Source of the DNA: Granulicella sp. dw_53
GTDB lineage: Bacteria > Acidobacteriota > Terriglobia > Terriglobales > Acidobacteriaceae
Reading direction: 5' to 3'
NCBI RefSeq assembly: GCF_018449545.1
Contig: NZ_JAAVUR010000001.1
Location: 248,001 to 312,000, forward strand
DNA: 64,000 bases
The position numbers and the translations under genes are program-made. The notes under the pieces were generated by a model. It was not told the DNA's origin, made no database searches, and was given only the letters and a program-made list of their open reading frames with translations. Of the stretch, positions 18,024-27,282 are shown piece by piece (the first letter of the stretch is position 1; every line of letters starts with the position of its first letter).

Positions 18024-20336
18024 ATGGATGCAGTAAGCCTTTTGGCTGTGGCGGTTCAGGAGCAAGGTGGGCCTTTTGTTCCGTCCGGGGTTCCTGTGGA
18101 TGATGGGCGCGTATACCTTTGGATTGCATTGGGAGTCGGGCTACTGGCTTTGCTGGCCGCGTTCATGTTGGCGCGATCGGTCATCGCCTCGGATACGGGC
18201 ACGGTAGAGATGCAGGCCATCTCGAATGCGATCCGCGAGGGCGCGGAGGCCTTTCTGAGCCGGCAATATAGGACCATTGGAGCGCTGGCGCTGGTGCTGG
18301 CCGTGGTGGTCTTCTTTGGCTATCACCTCTCCCCGCGAACTGCGCCCTACGCGCTCAAGACGGTGGTGAGCTTTCTGGTCGGGGCGGTCTGCTCCGCGCT
18401 GGCGGGATATACAGGGATGTACTGCTCCATCCGCGCGAACATCCGTACCGCGGCAGCCGCCCGGAACAGCCTGAACGCAGCCCTCCAGATGGCTCTGCGC
18501 GGCGGAGCAGTGACTGGGCTCGTAGTCGTCGCGCTCTCGCTTCTAGGCGTCGGAGTGCTGTTCCTGTTCTTCGGCGGTCTGGAAGATCCCCAGGCCGTGC
18601 CATACCGCTTGGTCGGCTTTGGCTTTGGAGCTTCGCTGGTGGCCCTGTTCGCTCAGCTCGGCGGCGGCATCTACACCAAGGCGGCGGACGTGGGAGCCGA
18701 TCTGGTCGGTAAGGTCGAAGCCGGAATTCCCGAGGACGACCCACGCAACCCCGCCGTCATCGCGGACCTCGTCGGCGACAACGTAGGCGACTGCGCAGGC
18801 CGTGGCGCCGATCTCTTCGAATCGACCGCGGCTGAGAACGTCGGAGCCATGATTCTTGGCGCAGCTCTCTATCCGGTCTTCGGGATCAAGGGAATCCTCT
18901 TCCCGCTGATCGTGCACGCCATCAACCTCATCGCGAGCATCGTGGGCGTCTTCGTGGTCAAGACCCGTGAGGAAGAAGATCCCATGCACGCCCTGAACAA
19001 GGGCTTCTATGTGACCTCCGCGTTGGCCCTCGCCGGATTTGCAGGCGCTGTCTACACGATGCTGAACGGACCGCTGGTACGTCCAATGTGGCTTCTTGGC
19101 TGCGGCGTAATTGGCCTCGCCACCGCCTTCCTCTTCGTCTGGATCACCGAGTACTATACCGAATCCCGCTACCGCCCGGTAAAGTCGATCGCCGAGGCCT
19201 CCCTGACCGGACCTGCGACCAACATCATCAGCGGCCTCGCGGTAGGAATGGAGACGCCGGCAGCCCCGGTCGTCGTCATCTCTGCAGCGCTACTCCTGAG
19301 CTACTACTTCGGCGTACAAGGCCTCGCCGGAGTCACCGGCATCAGCGACTACGCCAAAGGCATCTACGGAACAGCGATCGCCACCATGGGAATGCTCTCC
19401 TGTGCGGCCTATATCCTTGCCATGGACACCTTCGGTCCTATCACCGATAACGCTGGCGGAATCATCGAGATGTCATCGCAACCGGAAGGGATACGCGAAC
19501 GTACAGATAAGCTGGACTCCGCCGGAAATACCACCAAAGCGCTCACCAAGGGATACGCCATCGGCTCGGCCTCACTCGCCGCCTTCCTGCTCTTCTCCGC
19601 GTACCTCGAAGAGATCAAAACGATTGTCGCTGCCAAGGTCATGGAAGCCGGTGGCTATATGCCTCCCGGCTGGAGCTTCACCAACATCAATCTTGCACAG
19701 GTCCCTGTCTTCGTAGGTGCTCTCTTGGGCGCGATGCTGACCTACCTCTTCAGCTCGCTCGCTATCAAGGCGGTAGGACGCACCGCGCAGATGGTGGTGC
19801 AGGATGTAAGGGCCCAGTTCAAAGAAAACCCCGGCATCATGGCCGGAACCTCAAAGCCGGACTACGCCCGCTGCGTCAGCATCGTGACGGGAGCGGCATT
19901 GAAGGAGATGGTGCTTCCCGGTCTGCTGGCGGTTGGACTTCCCGTAGCAGTGGGACTCATCTTCCGGAACTTCAGCGCCAGCTACCAGGCGAGCTCGGCC
20001 ATCTACGCTCCAGGAACGATTCTTCCCGTCCCGGCGATCGGCGGTGTTCCCGTCAACCTCGCGGGAGCGGAGGCTGTCGCAGGCTTGTTAATGGTGGGCA
20101 CGATCTCCGGCGTGCTGCTCGCAATGCTCATGAACAACGGTGGCGGAGCTTGGGACAACGCGAAGAAGTTTATCGAGACAGGGCAGTACGGCGGCAAGAA
20201 ATCCGAGGCGCACAAGGCCGCAGTCGTGGGCGATACCGTGGGCGATCCGTTCAAGGACACCGCCGGTCCCAGCCTGCATGTACTCATCAAGCTGCTGGCG
20301 ACGATCACACTGGTGTTGGCTCCGTTGTTTGTATAA
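18024..20336 (+). CDS. hppA: Membrane-bound proton-pumping pyrophosphatase
   Basis: Hydrolyses cytoplasmic pyrophosphate and pumps H+ across the inner membrane. It has 770 residues and about 16 helices. The PPi-binding loop GADLVGKVEAGIPEDDPRNP and DNVGDCAGRGADLFES are intact, as are the late acidic motifs (GDTVGDPFKDTAGPS). The helix-12 motif reads GNTTKALTKGYAIGS; Lys here, instead of Ala, is the hallmark of K+-independent H+-pumping enzymes. A strong Shine-Dalgarno (AGGAGG) precedes ATG 18024. It stands alone, with about 250 bp upstream. A phosphofructokinase with PPi-type residues at 42.8 kb may share its substrate pool. Confidence 0.97.
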   Translation: MDAVSLLAVAVQEQGGPFVPSGVPVDDGRVYLWIALGVGLLALLAAFMLARSVIASDTGTVEMQAISNAIREGAEAFLSRQYRTIGALALVLAVVVFFGYHLSPRTAPYALKTVVSFLVGAVCSALAGYTGMYCSIRANIRTAAAARNSLNAALQMALRGGAVTGLVVVALSLLGVGVLFLFFGGLEDPQAVPYRLVGFGFGASLVALFAQLGGGIYTKAADVGADLVGKVEAGIPEDDPRNPAVIADLVGDNVGDCAGRGADLFESTAAENVGAMILGAALYPVFGIKGILFPLIVHAINLIASIVGVFVVKTREEEDPMHALNKGFYVTSALALAGFAGAVYTMLNGPLVRPMWLLGCGVIGLATAFLFVWITEYYTESRYRPVKSIAEASLTGPATNIISGLAVGMETPAAPVVVISAALLLSYYFGVQGLAGVTGISDYAKGIYGTAIATMGMLSCAAYILAMDTFGPITDNAGGIIEMSSQPEGIRERTDKLDSAGNTTKALTKGYAIGSASLAAFLLFSAYLEEIKTIVAAKVMEAGGYMPPGWSFTNINLAQVPVFVGALLGAMLTYLFSSLAIKAVGRTAQMVVQDVRAQFKENPGIMAGTSKPDYARCVSIVTGAALKEMVLPGLLAVGLPVAVGLIFRNFSASYQASSAIYAPGTILPVPAIGGVPVNLAGAEAVAGLLMVGTISGVLLAMLMNNGGGAWDNAKKFIETGQYGGKKSEAHKAAVVGDTVGDPFKDTAGPSLHVLIKLLATITLVLAPLFV

Positions 20337-20390
20337 GCGGAGGCAGCACCAGTGAACACGTCGTGTGGTTATTAACGTTCTGCTGAAGCC

Positions 20391-20822
20391 TCAGATGCCG
20401 TCCAACAACTCCGAGAGACTTAAGCTGAAACCCAGTGCGAAGATCTCCATTGTGTGGATGCAGATGGACTTTCTGCCTCGCTCCAGGTCGCTGATATAGC
20501 TACGATCTACACCAAACTCCTTCGCTACTCTTACCTGTGTCAACGATCGTTCCTGACGCAGCTCCCGTATCCGGTTTCCAAATCGTATTCCGATCTCGAC
20601 GTGAGGCTCTCGCGCCGGTGGGGCTGCGGTGAAAGACTTCGATGGTGGGATCATCTCTCGCTTGGGGGAGAAATTAGTCCCATAGATCCTGCCTTCGTCC
20701 ACTCGTGACGTTCTGAGTGTACGTTCGGAAGGAAAAGACGGTGGAGTTGCAGGAATGCTGCCACTTGGTACTACCGGGTTATCGAATGAGCTCGCTTTCA
20801 GAATGGGTTCGGCCGATGTCAT
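20391..20822 (-). CDS. XRE-family HTH regulator with a long disordered N-terminus
   Basis: DNA-binding regulator, 143 residues. The HTH domain fills the C-terminal 70 residues: GNRIRELRQERSLTQVRVAKEFGVDRSYISDLERGRKSICIHTMEIFALGFSLSLSELL. The first 75 residues are Ser/Pro/Thr-rich and look disordered. A good Shine-Dalgarno (GGGAGG, 8-base spacing) supports ATG 20820-20822; without it ATG 20652-20654 would give a compact protein. There is no effector domain. It converges on hppA and has a 520-bp gene-poor region upstream, so its target is unknown. Confidence 0.82.
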   Translation of the reverse strand: MTSAEPILKASSFDNPVVPSGSIPATPPSFPSERTLRTSRVDEGRIYGTNFSPKREMIPPSKSFTAAPPAREPHVEIGIRFGNRIRELRQERSLTQVRVAKEFGVDRSYISDLERGRKSICIHTMEIFALGFSLSLSELLDGI

Positions 20823-21346
20823 GAGACGATCCTCCCTGGAATAACGTTCGAAAATGACTTCAATCAGGAATGCGCGAATTAGTTGGAAAATCAGTCATAA
20901 ATAAACGAACAGAACAACCTGTCCCATACGAGGGAGAGGCTGTTCCTTGGCTGGACAGCGTTCACTTGCTTGGTTATCTCATCGGACGCGATCTAAAGTT
21001 GCCGCTGTCCCGTACCAATACATCAGGGGCGAAAGGTCCTACCCATAGCACATCTCGGTCAAGTTCAAAATGACACTTTTGTACTACGGTACATTTATCG
21101 ATGAGAGATGCTACCTGGGTAAAAGGGGTTGCTGGGATAAATAAGAAATCGTCAAAATATCTCGATCGAAGGAAACGATCGGGACGTCGCGAGATTAGCC
21201 ATCTCCAAAGACGCTAAGAGAAGGGAACCAACTTCCACCCAAGTTCGTCTTCAATAAATCACCTCTTGGACCACCAAAGAAATGACTCAAACTCCAGACA
21301 TAATGACTCAAACTCCAGACATCTAGCCGTCGAAAAACTTTCTTCG
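20823..21346. other. Gene-poor stretch upstream of the XRE regulator
   Basis: I see no credible gene in these 520 bases, which are AT-richer than the surroundings. They contain short dyads such as TGTAC-TACG-GTACA near 21080 and CGATCG-7-CGATCG near 21163, and a 21-bp tandem duplication at 21281-21322. A 67-codon frame at 20870 has no recognisable content. Confidence 0.5.
21281..21322. repeat. Two perfect 21-bp tandem units
   Basis: The unit AATGACTCAAACTCCAGACA plus T occurs twice in a row without mismatch. It lies 25 bp from the end of dispersed repeat copy A, in otherwise empty sequence. Confidence 0.9.
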
Positions 21347-21577
21347 AAAACCTCAGCAAAATCGCATGTCAACCCCAAAAAGCACCTAACCCTTGATCCA
21401 CCTCAACATAAGAGTGGCACTTGAGTTATGGTCCACCTCGTAAAATAGAACTAGAGATCAAGAAACGGGCCCGGCCAAAAAGCCGGGCCTTCGCATTGAA
21501 CGAAAAGAGGCGCTCTGAAGTCCAAAGCTAACCCGTTTCTTTGGGATATTTTGATCCAAATTGCCGGGGGAGGGGGT
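21347..21577 (-). repeat. Dispersed intergenic repeat, copy A
   Basis: About 230 bp that matches, on the minus strand, the element at 33503-33740, and more loosely the one at 52454-52730. Read leftward it has a C-rich tract (CCCCCTCCCCC), GGTTAGCTTTGGACTT, a GGCCCGGC/GCCGGGCC hairpin (plus-strand 21469-21488) followed by CGTTTCTT, then CTAGTTCTATTTTACGA, GGACCATAACT, GTGCCACT, TTATGTTGAGG, and ends near TTGACAT and GATTTTGCTG. It begins about 30 bp after the argA stop, and its hairpin could terminate the arg operon. No open frame runs through it. Confidence 0.88.
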
Positions 21578-21608
21578 CTGTACCTGCAGGGGGCCCAGGT
21601 GCCCAGCC

Positions 21609-22217
21609 TTACTTCGGCGGCGGGATCGTACCGGTCTGCAGCTTCACCAACTCAGGCTGCGGAATCTTGCTAGGCCCCAGAACGGCAATCCTCGGCAAGG
21701 GACCGCGCACCATGGCCACCTCATCGCAGGCATACAGCCGGGGACAATTCTGGCAGTCCTTGTAGATCTTGTCCGGAAGCACGGTTCGGTCCACCACCCG
21801 AAAGCCAAAGTGGAAGAAGAAGTCGGGAATTCGGGTAAACAGGCATACGCTCGCCACCCCTTGCTCCTCGCCCTCCTCCAGTAGAGCGCGTAGCAGCTTC
21901 CCACCCGCGCCTTGTCCCTTCGCCTCCGGCTTCACCACGATCGACCGGACCTCGGCCAGATGCGGCCCATAAAGATGCAGCGCTCCGCATCCCAGAAATA
22001 CGCCGCCCTCGGACTCCGCAACCGCGAAGTCTCGAACGTTCTCGCAGATCTCGGCGTAGTTCCGGCGCAGCAAGGTCCCATCGCCAGAGAGCGAGTTGAC
22101 CAGCTCAAAGATGTTCACCGCATCCTGAAGCTTCGCCTTCCGCACGGCCGCACCACCCACCCGTGGCCTCGAGGATGAGGTCGATTCGCTCACGGGCATG
22201 AGAGAAGAAATGGACAA
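21609..22217 (-). CDS. argA: Short GNAT-type amino-acid N-acetyltransferase (ArgA)
   Basis: First step of arginine synthesis: acetylates glutamate with acetyl-CoA. The 202-residue product is a lone GNAT domain, without the amino-acid-kinase domain of E. coli ArgA, like the short argA-type enzymes of actinobacteria and others. Motifs: VRKAKLQDAVNIFELV (N-terminal strand), VRSIVVKPEAKGQGAGGKLL (acetyl-CoA loop near residues 90-110) and the trademark YKDCQNCPRLYACDEVAMV near 152-170. The start is TTG at 22215-22217 with AGGAG ten bases ahead; ATG 22197-22199 lacks a ribosome site. It is last in the arg operon, 13 bp after argH. Confidence 0.85.
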   Translation of the reverse strand: MSISSLMPVSESTSSSRPRVGGAAVRKAKLQDAVNIFELVNSLSGDGTLLRRNYAEICENVRDFAVAESEGGVFLGCGALHLYGPHLAEVRSIVVKPEAKGQGAGGKLLRALLEEGEEQGVASVCLFTRIPDFFFHFGFRVVDRTVLPDKIYKDCQNCPRLYACDEVAMVRGPLPRIAVLGPSKIPQPELVKLQTGTIPPPK

Positions 22218-22230
22218 AGACGATCAGCTC

Positions 22231-23673
22231 CTACTCTAGTTTCGCAGATTTCACCGTTTGTTGATCGATCTCAGCCAGAATCCTCGACCGCCCATCTGCC
22301 AAGGCAGCATGCACGCGACGACGAGCTGTTCCGCCAACCACGTCGTGGCAGTCGAGCGTAGCCTCGACCGTGATCGCCGTATAGAAGTCCTCGGCAAACT
22401 GGTCGCCAAACTGTTTGAGCTCCTCCAGCGTCAGCGCCTCAAGCTCGCGGCCAGACTCAAGTCCGAAGCGGACAGCATTGCCGATCTGCTCATGCGCCTT
22501 GCGGAACGGCACGCCCTTATTCGACAGGTAAGTCGCCGCAGCCATCGCATTGAGGTAGCCGCTCGAAGCCGCAGAAGCCATCCGGTCGAAGCGGAACCGC
22601 AGCGAGCTCGTAAACGCAGGCAAAACCGCCAGAACCCCTTGCACGGTGCTGGAAGCATCGAAGACCGGCTCCTGGCCCTCCTGGAGATCCTTGTTGTAGG
22701 CCAGCGGAAGACCCTTGATCAGCACCGAAAGGCTAGTCGCCGCCCCAATCAGACGGCCCGACTTGCCGCGGATCAGCTCGGTCAGGTCGGGATTCTTCTT
22801 CTGCGGCATCGCGCTCGATCCAGTCGAGAAGGCCTCAGGCAGATCGAGGAAGCCAAACTCGGCGGTCGAGAAGAGCGTCAGCTCCTCCGCGAAGCGCGAG
22901 ATATGCAGCCCGAGGATGGAGAGCACTTGGGTGAACTCAAGCGCAAAGTCTCGGTCGCTGGTTGCGTCCATGCTGTTGGAAGTCGGCCCGTCGAAGGCAA
23001 GACTTTGCGCAGCAATGGTGCGGTCGAGCGCCAGCGTCGCTCCGGCGATCGCACCAGAGCCGAGCGGACAGAGATTCATGCGCTTGCGGCAGTCTTGCAG
23101 GCGCGAGATGTCCCGCTCGATCATGCTGACGTAAGTCAGCAGCCAGTGAGCGACGAGTACAGGCTCAGCCCGCTGGAGATGGGTATACGAGGGCATCACC
23201 GCATCGCCTGCCTGCTCCGCTAGACCGATCAACGCCAGCGCCCACTTGCCGAGGCCAGCGAGGATGATGTCGATGGAGTCGCGGACGTACAGCCGCATGT
23301 CGGTGGCGATCTGCTCGTTGCGACTGCGACCCGTATGCAGCTTGAGCGCAAGATCCCCGATCTCGCGGGTCAGCTCCAGCTCGACGAAGTGGTGAATATC
23401 CTCTGCCTGCGCAATCGACGCGGCTGAGGACGAGTTGGGATTGTGGAACTCGCTCTCGCTTAGCGCAAGCTTGCCGACCGCCTCAAGGCCAGCGATCATG
23501 CGGTCTGCCTCTGCAGGTGTCAAGATGCCAGCAGCCGCAATAACCCGCGCATGAGCCGAACTGGCGGCTATCTCCTGAGGGAGAAGCCGCCAATCGAAGG
23601 GAAAGGACCGCTGCCAGGCTTCGAACTGGGTGTCGAGGGGCTCGCGGAAGCGGCCCGACCACATTTTGCTCAC
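22231..23673 (-). CDS. argH: Argininosuccinate lyase
   Basis: Splits argininosuccinate into arginine and fumarate, the last step of the pathway; cytoplasmic tetramer. The 480 residues include the fumarase/lyase signature GSSAMPQKKNPD near residue 286, with the catalytic Ser in the flexible loop, SRNEQIATDMRLYVRD and MPSYTHLQRAEPV. The N-terminus MSKMWSGRFREPLD is typical. It overlaps argG by four bases (ATGA). Confidence 0.96.
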   Translation of the reverse strand: MSKMWSGRFREPLDTQFEAWQRSFPFDWRLLPQEIAASSAHARVIAAAGILTPAEADRMIAGLEAVGKLALSESEFHNPNSSSAASIAQAEDIHHFVELELTREIGDLALKLHTGRSRNEQIATDMRLYVRDSIDIILAGLGKWALALIGLAEQAGDAVMPSYTHLQRAEPVLVAHWLLTYVSMIERDISRLQDCRKRMNLCPLGSGAIAGATLALDRTIAAQSLAFDGPTSNSMDATSDRDFALEFTQVLSILGLHISRFAEELTLFSTAEFGFLDLPEAFSTGSSAMPQKKNPDLTELIRGKSGRLIGAATSLSVLIKGLPLAYNKDLQEGQEPVFDASSTVQGVLAVLPAFTSSLRFRFDRMASAASSGYLNAMAAATYLSNKGVPFRKAHEQIGNAVRFGLESGRELEALTLEELKQFGDQFAEDFYTAITVEATLDCHDVVGGTARRRVHAALADGRSRILAEIDQQTVKSAKLE

Positions 23674-24884
23674 TTGGCAACCACCTTATGCTTGCCCATC
23701 ACCTGGGCACGAACGCGGGCAGGCAGACCGAGGATCTTGATGAAGCCTGCGGCGTCCTTCTGGTCGTAGCTCTCGCCCATGGTGAAGGAGGAGAGATCGG
23801 CCGAGTAGAGCGAGAGATCGCTCTTGCGGCTGATGAAGCTGATGTTGCCCTTGTAGAGCGACATCTTCACCGTACCGCTTACGTTCTCTTCCACTGAGCT
23901 GAAGAAAGCGTCCAGCGACTCGCGCAGCGGCGTGAACCAAAGGCCGAAGTAGACCAGTTCTGCGTACTTCAGAGCGAGGGTCTCCTTGAAATGGGCCGTC
24001 TCGCGATCCAGCGTAAGCGACTCGAGCTGGCGAATCGCCTCGAGGATCAAAGTGCCACCAGGAGTCTCGTAGGCTCCACGGCTCTTCATGCCGACGAAGC
24101 GATTCTCGATGATGTCGATACGTCCGATAGCGTTGCGTCCACCGATCTCGTTCAACAGCTCGACGAGCTGCACAGGAGGCAGCTTCTGGCCATCGACGGA
24201 GACAGGCGTTCCACGCTCGAAGCCGATCTCGACGACCTCCTCGCGGTCTGGAGCCTCCTGGGGCGAATTGCTCATGCGCCAGGTGCTCGGATCAACCGGC
24301 TTGTCAGTACCTTCGAGCTCGCCGCCCTCGTGCGAGACGTGCCAAAGGTTTTTGTCGCGGGAGTGGATCTTGGTACGGCTCGCCTCGACCTGAACGCCAT
24401 GAGCCTCGGCGTAGTCCAGGCAGTCCTCACGCGAGACGAGATTCCACTCGCGCCAGGGAGCGATCACCTTCAGCTCGGGTGCGAGCGCCTGAAAGGCATG
24501 CTCGAAGCGGACCTGATCGTTGCCCTTGCCAGTGCAGCCGTGTGCAAGAGCCGTCGCGCCCTCAGCGAGCGCAACTTCGACCTGGTGCTTCGCGATGACA
24601 GGACGAGCGATGGAGGTGCCGAGCAGATACTTGTGCTCATAGACAGCGCCGGCGCGGACGGTCGGGAAGACGTACTCGTTCAGGAACTCCTCGCGAAGAT
24701 CCTTGACGATCGCCTTCTTGGCGCCCGTGGCATAGGCCTTCTTGACGACGGCGTCGATGTCCTCTCCCTGGCCGACGTCGGCGATGAAGGCGATGACGTC
24801 GTAGCCGTAGTTCTCGTTGAGCCAGGGAATGATGATGGAGGTATCGAGACCTCCCGAGTATGCGAGTACGACTTTTTCTGCCAT
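23670..24884 (-). CDS. argG: Argininosuccinate synthase
   Basis: Joins citrulline and aspartate at the cost of ATP to AMP and PPi. The 404-residue length is standard. The ATP loop AYSGGLDTSIIIPWL begins at residue 8, and GCTGKGNDQVRFE near 116 and the NPFQ-region equivalent follow. A clear AAGGAG Shine-Dalgarno lies six bases before ATG 24882-24884. It is 48 bp after argF and coupled to argH downstream. The PPi it releases would be a substrate for HppA. Confidence 0.96.
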   Translation of the reverse strand: MAEKVVLAYSGGLDTSIIIPWLNENYGYDVIAFIADVGQGEDIDAVVKKAYATGAKKAIVKDLREEFLNEYVFPTVRAGAVYEHKYLLGTSIARPVIAKHQVEVALAEGATALAHGCTGKGNDQVRFEHAFQALAPELKVIAPWREWNLVSREDCLDYAEAHGVQVEASRTKIHSRDKNLWHVSHEGGELEGTDKPVDPSTWRMSNSPQEAPDREEVVEIGFERGTPVSVDGQKLPPVQLVELLNEIGGRNAIGRIDIIENRFVGMKSRGAYETPGGTLILEAIRQLESLTLDRETAHFKETLALKYAELVYFGLWFTPLRESLDAFFSSVEENVSGTVKMSLYKGNISFISRKSDLSLYSADLSSFTMGESYDQKDAAGFIKILGLPARVRAQVMGKHKVVAK

Positions 24885-24932
24885 TGGAAACTCCTTAGTT
24901 CCGTGCTTGGATCGATTGTGGATGTCTGCCGG

Positions 24933-26039
24933 TTAGGTTGAGCGTTTGCGAGCCTGAATGCCGCGGCTGCGACTGTTGGAGATACGCTTCGCTCCGCCGA
25001 GCAGCATGAGCAGCAAGGCCTTCTGGGCATGCATCCGGTTCTCTGCCTGATCGAAGACGACCGACTGTGGTCCGTCGAGAACTGCATCCGTCACCTCGGC
25101 ATTGCGATGCGCAGGAAGACAGTGCATGAAGACCGCATCCGGCTGGGCGTAAGCCATCAGCGCCTCATTCACCTGGTAGGGCTTGAAGATCGGCGCACGC
25201 TTGGTAGCCTCATGCTCGAAGCCCATGCTGGTGCAGACGTCGGTGTAGACTGCATCCGCGCCCGTGACAGCCTTGATGGGATCGTGCAACAGCGTGATGC
25301 TTCCGCCGGTTGCTTCGCTGATCTGCATCGCCTTGTGGATGATATCCAGCTTCGGCGCGAAGCCCTTCGGCGAGGCAACGCTGCAGTGCGCTCCCAACTG
25401 CGCCGCTGTAAGCATCAGGGAGTGACATACATTATTGCCGTCTCCCACGTAAGCAAAGTGCAGTCCCTCAGCCGAGCCAAAACGCTCTTCCAAGGTGAAG
25501 AAGTCGGCGATCGCCTGGCACGGATGCTCGAGATCGGAGAGAGCGTTGATGACCGGAACCTTGGAGTAAGCCGCCATCTCCGTAATGGTCTCGTGGGAGT
25601 AGGTGCGAAGCACAATAATGCTCATCCAGCGCTCAAGGTTGCGGGCCATGTCCGAGAGCGACTCGCGTTCGCCAAGAGGCGATTGTGTCTGATCGACAAA
25701 GATCGCATTTCCGCCGAGCGTATTGATCGCCGATTCAAAGGTGAGACGAGTGCGCAGCGATGCCTTCTCGAAGAACATCACCATCTGGCGTGCATCGAGT
25801 GCATGGCGAAAGTCTTCCGGATGAGTCTTGACCGCGTGAGCCAGCTCCATGATCGCAGCCATCTCTTCGACGGTTAGATCGGCGATAGAGCATAGATCTC
25901 GTCCGCAAAGACGTTTCGATGCTTCGCTAAAAGACGTATCGGACTGAATGCCCAGTGTTGCAAGGGACTTGAGTGGAGCAGCCTCTGCACCAGAATCGTC
26001 GAGAGGCTTGGAACCAATCGTTACCGTTTTACTACCCAT
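24933..26039 (-). CDS. argF: Ornithine carbamoyltransferase
   Basis: Makes citrulline from ornithine and carbamoyl phosphate. With ATG 26037-26039 the protein has 368 residues. The carbamoyl-phosphate loop reads FEKASLRTRLTFE (SLRTR at 94-98; Leu instead of the common Thr), HPCQAIADF and MHCLPAHRNAEV match ornithine enzymes, and DVCTSMG is the SMG loop. This start has AGGAGG at an 8-base distance; ATG 26043-26045 lies only two bases after that site. The first 45 residues are an unusual extension before the catalytic core (GRDLCSIADL). It overlaps the argD end by eight bases. Confidence 0.92.
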   Translation of the reverse strand: MGSKTVTIGSKPLDDSGAEAAPLKSLATLGIQSDTSFSEASKRLCGRDLCSIADLTVEEMAAIMELAHAVKTHPEDFRHALDARQMVMFFEKASLRTRLTFESAINTLGGNAIFVDQTQSPLGERESLSDMARNLERWMSIIVLRTYSHETITEMAAYSKVPVINALSDLEHPCQAIADFFTLEERFGSAEGLHFAYVGDGNNVCHSLMLTAAQLGAHCSVASPKGFAPKLDIIHKAMQISEATGGSITLLHDPIKAVTGADAVYTDVCTSMGFEHEATKRAPIFKPYQVNEALMAYAQPDAVFMHCLPAHRNAEVTDAVLDGPQSVVFDQAENRMHAQKALLLMLLGGAKRISNSRSRGIQARKRST

Positions 26040-27282
26040 TTGCATGTCCTCCTGTCGACGTAACTCCGGCAAATGCTGCATTGGAAGTGAGAAGCTCTTC
26101 GAGAGCTGTAATGGCGATATCGACGTGCTTGCGCTCAAGAATGTAAGGAGGCAGGAAACGAAGGACGTTTTCACTGGTCCTGTTGATGATGATTTGACGT
26201 TCCATCATCTGAGACGCAATGTTTTTAGCCAGTTCAGACGAGTTCAGTTCGATGCCCAACATAAGCCCCATACCCCGCACATCTGTGATGCAATCGTGCT
26301 GCTCGGCGAGAGACTTAAGTTTCGATTTAAAGTAGCCTCCGACGTCGCGAATATGGGCAAGCAAGTCCGTCGCACGAATTGTGTCGATTACAGCAATTGC
26401 CACGGCGCAGGCAAGTGGTCCTCCTCCGAAGGTCGTACCGTGCATCCCAGGAGTAAAGGCGCGAGCTGCTTCTTCGGAACAGAGCATAGCGCCCATCGGA
26501 ATTCCGCCGGCAAGAGGCTTAGCTACAGTCGTTACATCTGGCATGATTCCGTAGTGTTGATATGCAAACCATTCGCCAGTTCTACCCATGCCGCTCTGAA
26601 TCTCGTCGGCCAGCAGTAGAGCGCCGGTAGAATCGCATAGTTCACGAGCCGCTGCGAAAAACTCCTGCGTCACAGGGTGGATACCGCCTTCGCCTTGCAG
26701 TGGTTCGATGCAGATCGCACAGAACTCCTTGGAGAATTTACTGCGAAGATCGGCGACATCGTTGAATCGAACGAACTCCACCCCTGGCATGACAGGTGCA
26801 AAGGGCTCGCGATATTTTTCTTTGTGAGTGGTGGCGACAGAGCCCATGGTCCTGCCATGGAAGCTGTGCTCCAGCGCGAGAAACTTCGTCCCAACTTGTT
26901 TACCTTCAGAACGGAGAACGCCAGCATGAGCGCGGGCGAGCTTTAACGCCGCCTCCCAGGCCTCTGTGCCGCTGTTACAAAAGAAGACTCGATCCAATCC
27001 GCTGATCTCTGTGAGACGCAAAGCGAGTTCGGCAGTTCCTTCGTGGTAGAAGAGGTTTGACGTGTGGAGCAAGCGAGTGCTTTGAATGCGAATCGCTTCC
27101 TCGATCGCCGGATGTCGATAACCCAGCGCGGACACACCAATTCCGCTGAGAAGATCGAGGTAATCCCGACCATCGCCGTCCGTAAGGTAAACACCGTTGC
27201 CACTGACGATGAGATGTGGATTTCGCTCGTATGTCTGGAGTAACAGTTTGCTCTCCGCTGCTTGAATCGACGCTAACGTCAT
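26032..27282 (-). CDS. argD: Acetylornithine aminotransferase
   Basis: PLP enzyme converting N-acetylglutamate semialdehyde to N-acetylornithine with glutamate as donor. It is 416 residues of the class III aminotransferase type: NPHLIVSGNGVYLTDGDGRDYLD near the start, FFCNSGTEAWEAALKLAR near 95-112, LLADEIQSGMGRTGEWFA, and the PLP Lys in VTTVAKPLAGGIPMGAM near residue 250. It overlaps argB (ATGA) and argF (8 bp), so the three are tightly coupled. The base composition is visibly less GC-rich than in argG and argH. Confidence 0.93.
   Translation of the reverse strand: MTLASIQAAESKLLLQTYERNPHLIVSGNGVYLTDGDGRDYLDLLSGIGVSALGYRHPAIEEAIRIQSTRLLHTSNLFYHEGTAELALRLTEISGLDRVFFCNSGTEAWEAALKLARAHAGVLRSEGKQVGTKFLALEHSFHGRTMGSVATTHKEKYREPFAPVMPGVEFVRFNDVADLRSKFSKEFCAICIEPLQGEGGIHPVTQEFFAAARELCDSTGALLLADEIQSGMGRTGEWFAYQHYGIMPDVTTVAKPLAGGIPMGAMLCSEEAARAFTPGMHGTTFGGGPLACAVAIAVIDTIRATDLLAHIRDVGGYFKSKLKSLAEQHDCITDVRGMGLMLGIELNSSELAKNIASQMMERQIIINRTSENVLRFLPPYILERKHVDIAITALEELLTSNAAFAGVTSTGGHANG

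Noticed and set aside
20870..21073. A 67-codon rightward frame
   Set aside because: No ribosome site, no recognisable content, in a gene-poor AT-rich region.
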